Shown here in pieces: positions 58,353 to 64,000 of a DNA stretch of 64,000 nucleotides. This DNA comes from Delftia tsuruhatensis NBRC 16741. Lineage in GTDB: Bacteria > Pseudomonadota > Gammaproteobacteria > Burkholderiales > Burkholderiaceae_C. Below the pieces are notes generated by a model that saw only the letters and a list, made by a program, of their open reading frames with translations, ran no database searches and was not told the DNA's origin. A program made the position numbers and the translations under genes. The stretch covers positions 153,941 through 217,940 of the forward strand of contig NZ_BCTO01000024.1 in assembly GCF_001571325.1 (NCBI RefSeq), given 5' to 3'. Position 1 is the stretch's first letter. Each line of letters opens with the position of its first letter.

Positions 58353-58494
58353 TACGCCATCCCAAGACTGAGGCTTCGCACCCAACGCGCGCTCACACCC
58401 CGCATAGCCATGGCTGCCGCATCGGCCACACACTCCTGTAGTGATAGCTACATCCGCTTGATAATTCAGGCACTTCAGCAGATTCCACCCCAAA

Positions 58495-59766
58495 ATGAAC
58501 ATCGCGATTGTGGGCGCCGGCAGCATTGGCGTTGCGACAGCCCACGCACTGGCCCAGGTCGGGCACGAGGTCACCGTCTACGAGCGCCATGGCACGGTGG
58601 CCGAGGAAGCCAGCTTCGGACATGCCGGCTGGCTGGGCCCCAGCCTGCTCCAACCGTGGAGCGTCCCCGGCCTCTCCACCATAGAACGCTCACCCACGCT
58701 TCCCGGCCGGCAGGCTTTGCCACGCCCCGGCTCCGGAAACCTCGCAGCCCAGCTGCGCTGGCTATGGCAATGGCGCCAGGCTGGGCGGCGCCTGCGCAAA
58801 GCCGGCGAACCCACAGCCACGATGGCGGCACTGGAGACACTCACCCAGCGCAGCCAGCAGTTCCAGCAATCGCTGTGGCGGCAGTGGGAGCTGGACCCGG
58901 AATATGTCTCCGGCAGCCTGGTGCTGCTGGGCAGCGAGGCCGACCATGAGCAACTGAAACCTGCACTGGCAGCGCTGGCCGAGGCCGGCACGCGCTGCGA
59001 GGCACTGGATGCCGCCCAGACCCGCCTGCGTGAGCCCGCGCTGGGCGAGGAGACCGCACTCGCAGGCTCCTTGTATTTCCCGCAGGCTGGCGCCGCCAAC
59101 GGCCGCCTGGCCACGCTGATGCAAAGGCAGGCCGCACAGTCCGCAGGAGCACGATTCGAGACGCAACGCCTTGTGCAGCGACTGCAGCCCGGCGGCGCCG
59201 GGCGCACCGCTCGCCTGCAGCTGCAAGGCGAAGACACGCCCCGGTCGCACGATGCCATCGTCGTCTGCGCTGGCGCCGAGGCCGCAAACCTGCTCGCGCC
59301 GCTGAGCCTGCGCCTGCCCATGATCGCCCTGCGCGGCTATGGCATCAGTGCTCCGCTGCGCGAACAAGGCTACGCGCCCCGCCACGCCATCGTCGACTGG
59401 AGCGAGCAGATGACCCTGGTGCGCCTTGGCCAGCGCATGCGGGTCGTGGCCGGCGCTGAACTGGGCAGCCACGGCCCCATGCACGAGGCCACGCTGCAGC
59501 GCATGTACCACCGACTCAACATGGTCTTTCCCGGCAGCGCCGTGCTGACCTCGGGCGTTCAGATCTGGCATGGCACACGCATGTGCACAGCCGATGGACT
59601 GCCGTTGCTGGGCGCCAGCGGTTTGCCCGGCATCTGGCTCAACCTGGGCCATGGCAGCTGTGGTGCCGCCATTGCCCAAGGCTGCGCCAGCATGCTGAGC
59701 GACCTGATGGACAACCGCACCAGTTTCCTGGACAGCGCATTGCTGGATCCGCGCCGCTTCGGCTGA
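58495..59766 (+). CDS. FAD-dependent D-amino-acid dehydrogenase-like oxidoreductase (DadA family)
   Basis: 423 residues. N-terminal FAD motif MNIAIVGAGSIGVATAHALA and YERHGTVAEEASFGHAGWL fit DadA-type enzymes, as do the C-terminal GLPLLGASGLPGIWLNLGHG and GCAASML-like GCASMLSDLM. DadA oxidises D-amino acids to 2-oxo acids, passing electrons to quinones; other members of the DAO superfamily have other amines as substrates, so the substrate is open. A -10-like GATAAT lies at 58460-58465; no clear Shine-Dalgarno before the ATG. Followed by nnr after 45 bases. Confidence 0.85.
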   Translation: MNIAIVGAGSIGVATAHALAQVGHEVTVYERHGTVAEEASFGHAGWLGPSLLQPWSVPGLSTIERSPTLPGRQALPRPGSGNLAAQLRWLWQWRQAGRRLRKAGEPTATMAALETLTQRSQQFQQSLWRQWELDPEYVSGSLVLLGSEADHEQLKPALAALAEAGTRCEALDAAQTRLREPALGEETALAGSLYFPQAGAANGRLATLMQRQAAQSAGARFETQRLVQRLQPGGAGRTARLQLQGEDTPRSHDAIVVCAGAEAANLLAPLSLRLPMIALRGYGISAPLREQGYAPRHAIVDWSEQMTLVRLGQRMRVVAGAELGSHGPMHEATLQRMYHRLNMVFPGSAVLTSGVQIWHGTRMCTADGLPLLGASGLPGIWLNLGHGSCGAAIAQGCASMLSDLMDNRTSFLDSALLDPRRFG

Positions 59767-59811
59767 CCGCTGCCGACACCCCGCCCTGCGGCTGGCGGCT
59801 ATGCTCAGGCC

Positions 59812-61392
59812 ATGCTGCGCATTCCCACATCCACCGCATTGCCACTGTTCGATACAGTGGCCACACGCACCCTGGAACAGCAGGCCGCGGCCCGACTGCC
59901 CGAACACTGCCTCATGCAGCGCGCAGGCATGGGGCTGGCACGCCTGGCACGCGCCATCGCCCCTCACGCCAACCGCATCTGGATCGCCTGCGGCCCTGGG
60001 AACAACGGCGGAGATGGCTTGCAGGCAGCCGCCTGGCTTCAACAGCACCTGAACACGATGCCGGCACGATCCCGCAATTGCCGCATCCTGGTCAGCTGCG
60101 TGCGCGAACGCGACCGCATGCCCGCCGACGCGCGTGCCGCATGGGATGCGGCCCACAAGGCCGGCGTGCAATGGATCGCCCACATGCCCCCTGACATGGG
60201 GCCTCAGGATCTGTGCATTGATGCCTTGCTCGGCATCGGCCTGCGCCGACCCGACACGGCAAGCCCACCCACCCGAAAAGATGACCGATTGCTGCCGCTG
60301 CTGCGCAGCCTGCAGTCCGGCATCAGCCCCGTCCTTTGCGTGGACATCGCATCCGGCCTGGATGCCGACACCGGGCAATACCTGCCTGGATTCGAGCCCA
60401 TGAACCTCCCGGTCAGCGCACGGCATACGCTGGCTCTGCTGACACTGCATCCCGGCCTGTTCACAGGAAGCGGCCGCGACGCCTGCGGCCAGATATGGTG
60501 GGACGATCTGGACACAGGACTGGCAAGCAGCGCGCCACCCTTCGCCATCTCACCGTGCGCACAACTTTTCTCCCCGGAAGCCCGCGCCCCGCGTCCGCAT
60601 GCCAGCCATAAGGGGAGCTTTGGCGACGTGGCCATTCTGGGCGGAGAGGGGCTGGAACACCGCGGCCTGTCCATGACCGGCGCCGCCTGGCTGGCCGCAC
60701 TGGCAGCCTTGCACGGCGGGGCGGGACGCGTGATGCTGGCACTGCTCGATGCCTCGCACGGGTCAGGCCAGGCCATCTCCCCCTGGCCCGAAATCATGTT
60801 GCGCAGCCCCAAAGCACAAGACTGGCGCGGCGCCACCGTCGTGTGCGGATGTGGCGGCGGCATGGCGGTGCGCGCCTGGCTGCCCCAAATTCTGGATCAG
60901 GCGCCCAGGCTGGTACTGGACGCAGACGCACTGAACGCGGTTGCCGAAGATGAGTCGCTGGCCCTGCTTCTGAAAGAACGCAGCCGACGCAGCCAGCACA
61001 CGGTGCTGACACCGCACCCGCTGGAGGCCGCCCGCCTGCTGAACATGAGCACTGCCCAGGTCCAGGCCCAGCGACTTTCAGCAGCCAGGCAACTGGCGCT
61101 CCAATTCAACTGCACTGCGTTGCTGAAGGGCTCGGGCACCGTGATCGCCGGACCGCAGGGCGACGGCAATGCATCGCCGCCCTGCTGGATCAACCCCACA
61201 GGCAACGCCCGGCTGTCCACCGGAGGAACCGGAGATGTTCTCGCCGGGCTGATTGCCGCGCTATGGGCGCAAGGGCTGGACCCCGCGCAGGCCGCAACAC
61301 TGGCGGCCTGGCGCCACGGCCATGCGGCAGACCAATGGCCTTCGCAAATGCCGTTCAGCGCCAGCGCGCTGGCCCAGCGGCTGGGCCAATAG
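59812..61392 (+). CDS. nnr: bifunctional NAD(P)H-hydrate epimerase / ADP-dependent dehydratase
   Basis: 526 residues. Repairs hydrated NADH and NADPH. N-terminal YjeF domain (about 1-225) with GPGNNGGDGLQAAAWL and the catalytic Asp region DALLGIGLRRPD. C-terminal ribokinase-like domain (about 260-520) with KGSFGDVAILGG, VLDADALNAVAED, TPHPLEAARLL and the anion-hole STGGTGDVLAGLIAAL. Gene end is six bases from the convergent RNase R gene with no terminator in between. Confidence 0.93.
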   Translation: MLRIPTSTALPLFDTVATRTLEQQAAARLPEHCLMQRAGMGLARLARAIAPHANRIWIACGPGNNGGDGLQAAAWLQQHLNTMPARSRNCRILVSCVRERDRMPADARAAWDAAHKAGVQWIAHMPPDMGPQDLCIDALLGIGLRRPDTASPPTRKDDRLLPLLRSLQSGISPVLCVDIASGLDADTGQYLPGFEPMNLPVSARHTLALLTLHPGLFTGSGRDACGQIWWDDLDTGLASSAPPFAISPCAQLFSPEARAPRPHASHKGSFGDVAILGGEGLEHRGLSMTGAAWLAALAALHGGAGRVMLALLDASHGSGQAISPWPEIMLRSPKAQDWRGATVVCGCGGGMAVRAWLPQILDQAPRLVLDADALNAVAEDESLALLLKERSRRSQHTVLTPHPLEAARLLNMSTAQVQAQRLSAARQLALQFNCTALLKGSGTVIAGPQGDGNASPPCWINPTGNARLSTGGTGDVLAGLIAALWAQGLDPAQAATLAAWRHGHAADQWPSQMPFSASALAQRLGQ

Positions 61393-61398
61393 ACGCCC

Positions 61399-63966
61399 TC
61401 AGGGCTTGCGCCGGGGCTTGGATGTCTTGCCTGCCACCTTGGACTTGACGGCCCCCAAGGCCTTCTTACCCAAGGCGCGCAGCGCCTGCACCGGCGATGG
61501 CGGCGGCAACTGCGGCAGACCGTGGTCAGCATCGACGGCGACAGACTTGCGCGCTTCAGCCGCCCTGCCCCTGCGGGAAGCGCGTGCCGCAGGTGCGGAC
61601 GAACCCGGCACCACGGCCGGCTCACTCACGTCGCTTTGACGCACTGGCGCGGCCGGGCGGGACTGGGCACTCGCATATTCAGCCTCCAGCGCGGCCAGGT
61701 TCACGCCCTTGACCATGGCCTTCTTGGACGCCTTGCGCCCCTGCTTGCCGGAAGACACCGCGCCATCGGATTCAGACCGGGCTCCGCCGGCACCGCCGGA
61801 GTTACGCTGCGCACGCTTTTCCTTGGCGTCGCGGCGCCCCCATTTTTCGCCCTGATGGGCTTCCGTGCGCGCCGGCGCCCTGCCGGAACGACCCGAAGCC
61901 GGCTGCTCTTCGCCGTCGCGCACCAGGCGGAAATCGATGCGCCGGCCATCCAGGTCCACACGGCTGACCTGAACGCGCAGCCGCGTACCTATGCCGTAGC
62001 GGATGCCCGAGCGCTCGCCCCGCAGTTCCTGGCGCGCCTCATCAAAGCGGAAGTAGTCCCCCCCCAGCTCGGTGATGTGGACCAGACCCTCCACATACAT
62101 GGCATCGAGCGTGACGAAAATGCCGAAGGTGGTGACCGCAGAGACCACGCCTGCGAACTCCTCCCCCAGATGCTCACGCATGTACTTGCACTTGAGCCAG
62201 GCCTCGACATCTCGGCTGGCCTCATCGGCGCGGCGCTCGTTCGCGCTGCAGTGCAGGCCTGCAGCCTCCCAGGCCTGGACCTCGGCGGCGGGCGCGCGCT
62301 TGCGCGGCTTCTGGCCGGGTGCACTGACACGCGAGGCCAGACGCTTGGCCAACTTGGCTTCGGCCTCTCCAGGCGTGGGCAGCTCGGGCAGGCGATAGTG
62401 CGTGCCTTCAAGCTCGGCCTTGATCACGCGGTGCACGAGCAAGTCGGGATAGCGGCGAATCGGACTGGTGAAGTGCGTATAGGCATCGAAGGCCAGCCCG
62501 AAGTGGCCCGAATTTTCAGGCGTGTAGAAGGCCTGCATCATCGAGCGCAGCAGCATGGTGTGGATCTGCTGGGCATCAGGCCGGTCCTTGGTGGCATTGG
62601 CAATGGCCTGGAATTCGGACGTGGCCGGATTCTCGCCAAGCGCCATACCCACCCCCATGGCCTTGAGGTAGTTGCGCAGGATGTCCTGCTTCTCCAGCGA
62701 GGGCTTGTCGTGCACGCGGAACAGGCCAACGCGGCCGCTGTGCTCGATGAAGTCCGCGCTGCAGACGTTGGCGGCCAGCATGGCCTCCTCGATCAGCTTG
62801 TGCGCCTCGTTGCGCGTGCGCGGCACGATCTTCTCGATGCGGCCGTTCTCGTCACAGACGATCTGCGTCTCCGTGGTCTCGAAGTCCACGGCGCCGCGTG
62901 CTTCGCGCGACTTGAGCAGCGCCTGGTACACCCCATGCAGATTCAGCAAGTCGCCCACGCGATCGGAGCGCTTGGCAGCCTCCGGGCCACGCGTATTGGC
63001 CAGGATGGCAGCCACCTCGTTATAGGTGAAGCGCGCATGGCTGTGCATCACCGCGGGGTAGAACTGATAGGCATGGATATCGCCCTTTGCAGTGATCAGC
63101 ATGTCGCAGACCATGCACAGGCGATCCACATCGGGATTGAGCGAGCACAGGCCATTGCTGAGCTTCTCGGGCAGCATGGGGATCACGCGGCGCGGGAAAT
63201 AGACGCTGGTGGCACGGTCATAGGCATCGATATCGATGGCACTGCCCGTGGTCACGTAGTGACTCACATCGGCAATCGCCACCAGTAGGCGCCAGCCCTT
63301 GCCGCGCCCGACCTTGGCAGGCTCGCAGTAGACGGCGTCGTCGAAGTCGCGCGCATCCTCGCCATCGATGGTGACCAGGGGCACATCGGTCAGATCGATG
63401 CGATTCTTGCGATCGGCAGGCCGCACCCTGTCCGGCAGGGCCTTGGCCTGTGCCAGGCAGGCATCGGAAAACACATGGGGCACGCCGTACTTGCGCACCG
63501 CAATCTCGATCTCCATGCCGGGATCGTCGACCTCACCGAGCACTTCAATGATGCGCCCCACGGGCTGGCCGAACAGTGCAGGCGCCTCGGTCAACTCCAC
63601 CACGACCACCTGCCCGATCTTGGCCGAACCCGTCGCGTTGACAGGGATCAGGATGTCCTGGCCATAGCGCTTGTCTTCGGGAGCGACCAGATACACGCCG
63701 CTTTCCTGCAAGAAGCGGCCAATGATGTTGTGCGCAGGCCGCTCGATGATCTCGACCACGCGGCCTTCAGGCCTGCCGCGGCGGTCCTGCCGCACGATGC
63801 GAACCTTGACACGGTCCTTGTGCAGCACCGCACGCATTTCATTGGGAGGAAGGAAGATGTCGCCTTCGCCGTCATCACGGATGACGAAGCCATGTCCGTC
63901 GCGGTGCCCCTGCACACTGCCCCCGATTTCGTCGTTCGCGTCGGCACTTTTTGCGTGAGGGTTCAT
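61399..63966 (-). CDS. rnr: ribonuclease R
   Basis: 855 residues from the ATG at 63966 (an in-frame TTG at 63981 with AGGA upstream is an alternative). Processive 3'-5' exonuclease for structured RNA. Cold-shock domains (DGHGFVIRDDGEGDIFLP; IIGRFLQESGVYLVAPED), RNB catalytic core with the acidic set IDGEDARDFDDAVYC, the HARFTYNEV and HFTSPIRRYPDLLVHR signatures, and S1 domain (GVVSAVTTFGIFVTLD). The last ~150 residues are Lys/Arg/Ser/Ala-rich (WGRRDAKEKRAQRNSGG ... KTSKPRRKP), longer than the E. coli basic tail. The start of its mRNA leader runs to the window end. Confidence 0.95.
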   Translation of the reverse strand: MNPHAKSADANDEIGGSVQGHRDGHGFVIRDDGEGDIFLPPNEMRAVLHKDRVKVRIVRQDRRGRPEGRVVEIIERPAHNIIGRFLQESGVYLVAPEDKRYGQDILIPVNATGSAKIGQVVVVELTEAPALFGQPVGRIIEVLGEVDDPGMEIEIAVRKYGVPHVFSDACLAQAKALPDRVRPADRKNRIDLTDVPLVTIDGEDARDFDDAVYCEPAKVGRGKGWRLLVAIADVSHYVTTGSAIDIDAYDRATSVYFPRRVIPMLPEKLSNGLCSLNPDVDRLCMVCDMLITAKGDIHAYQFYPAVMHSHARFTYNEVAAILANTRGPEAAKRSDRVGDLLNLHGVYQALLKSREARGAVDFETTETQIVCDENGRIEKIVPRTRNEAHKLIEEAMLAANVCSADFIEHSGRVGLFRVHDKPSLEKQDILRNYLKAMGVGMALGENPATSEFQAIANATKDRPDAQQIHTMLLRSMMQAFYTPENSGHFGLAFDAYTHFTSPIRRYPDLLVHRVIKAELEGTHYRLPELPTPGEAEAKLAKRLASRVSAPGQKPRKRAPAAEVQAWEAAGLHCSANERRADEASRDVEAWLKCKYMREHLGEEFAGVVSAVTTFGIFVTLDAMYVEGLVHITELGGDYFRFDEARQELRGERSGIRYGIGTRLRVQVSRVDLDGRRIDFRLVRDGEEQPASGRSGRAPARTEAHQGEKWGRRDAKEKRAQRNSGGAGGARSESDGAVSSGKQGRKASKKAMVKGVNLAALEAEYASAQSRPAAPVRQSDVSEPAVVPGSSAPAARASRRGRAAEARKSVAVDADHGLPQLPPPSPVQALRALGKKALGAVKSKVAGKTSKPRRKP

Positions 63967-64000
63967 TTTCTTGGTATACAATCTAAATCTTTCCTGAGAT

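Overview
The window is one contiguous, densely coded chromosomal stretch from a high-GC betaproteobacterium. Gene order and protein sequences (dnaX-ybaB-recR, pst-pho next to ppx/ppk, ftsH-folP-glmM, carAB-greA, rpsB-tsf-pyrH-frr-uppS-cdsA-dxr-rseP-bamA-skp-lpxD-fabZ-lpxA-lpxB-rnhB) point to Burkholderiales, most likely family Comamonadaceae (Delftia/Comamonas/Acidovorax-like). That placement is recognition from memory, not a search. I see no insertion sequence, prophage, CRISPR array or tRNA gene. About 54 protein genes, one SRP RNA and a good number of promoters, terminators and leader hairpins can be supported.

Layout. 1-1025: 3' part of an MltD-like lytic transglycosylase. 1093-6043 (minus): dnaX-ybaB-recR, then a MAPEG protein and an orphan NMT1-like periplasmic binding protein. 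6142-6239: 4.5S RNA. 6305-7681: flavoprotein. 7953-9815: trxA and rho. 9880-12583: a CaiB-like CoA-transferase divergent from a helix-turn-helix/citrate-synthase fusion. 12698-12943: ribosomal protein L31 type B. 13099-16202: membrane glycosyltransferase-like protein plus MATE exporter. 16231-23030 (minus): the phosphate operon pstS-pstC-pstA-pstB-phoU-phoB-phoR behind a canonical Pho box. 23278-28506: ppx, ppk (with its own Pho box) and a second, shorter ppx paralogue. 28616-30469: PAS-GGDEF-EAL protein. 30555-35637 (minus): rlmE-ftsH-folP-glmM. 35669-36950: yhbY and a DxD glycosyltransferase. 37027-42656 (minus): carA-carB-greA-DUF4149. 42831-58128 (minus): a 16-gene run from rpsB to a SpoU-family RNA methyltransferase, joining translation, isoprenoid and undecaprenyl synthesis, phospholipid synthesis, outer-membrane assembly and lipid A synthesis. 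58495-63966: DadA-like oxidase, Nnr repair enzyme and RNase R.

How the parts work together. The 16.2-28.5 kb block is a phosphate-starvation and polyphosphate module: high-affinity uptake, its two-component regulator, polyphosphate synthesis and two candidate hydrolases. Two 7+4+7 direct-repeat PhoB sites place the pst operon and ppk under common control. The 43-58 kb block is an envelope and translation housekeeping block.

Most interesting points: (1) an A9 homopolymer in dnaX exactly after the domain III coding region, with nearby stops in both shifted frames, predicting a slippage-made gamma subunit; (2) the HTH-citrate synthase fusion with two palindromes over the promoter of the divergent CoA-transferase gene, a candidate metabolite-sensing regulator/enzyme; (3) a Pho box lying inside the longest ppk reading frame, which relocates the start; (4) two ppx-like genes around one ppk; (5) terminator-like hairpins in the greA leader. 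No wholly unknown multi-gene system was recognised.
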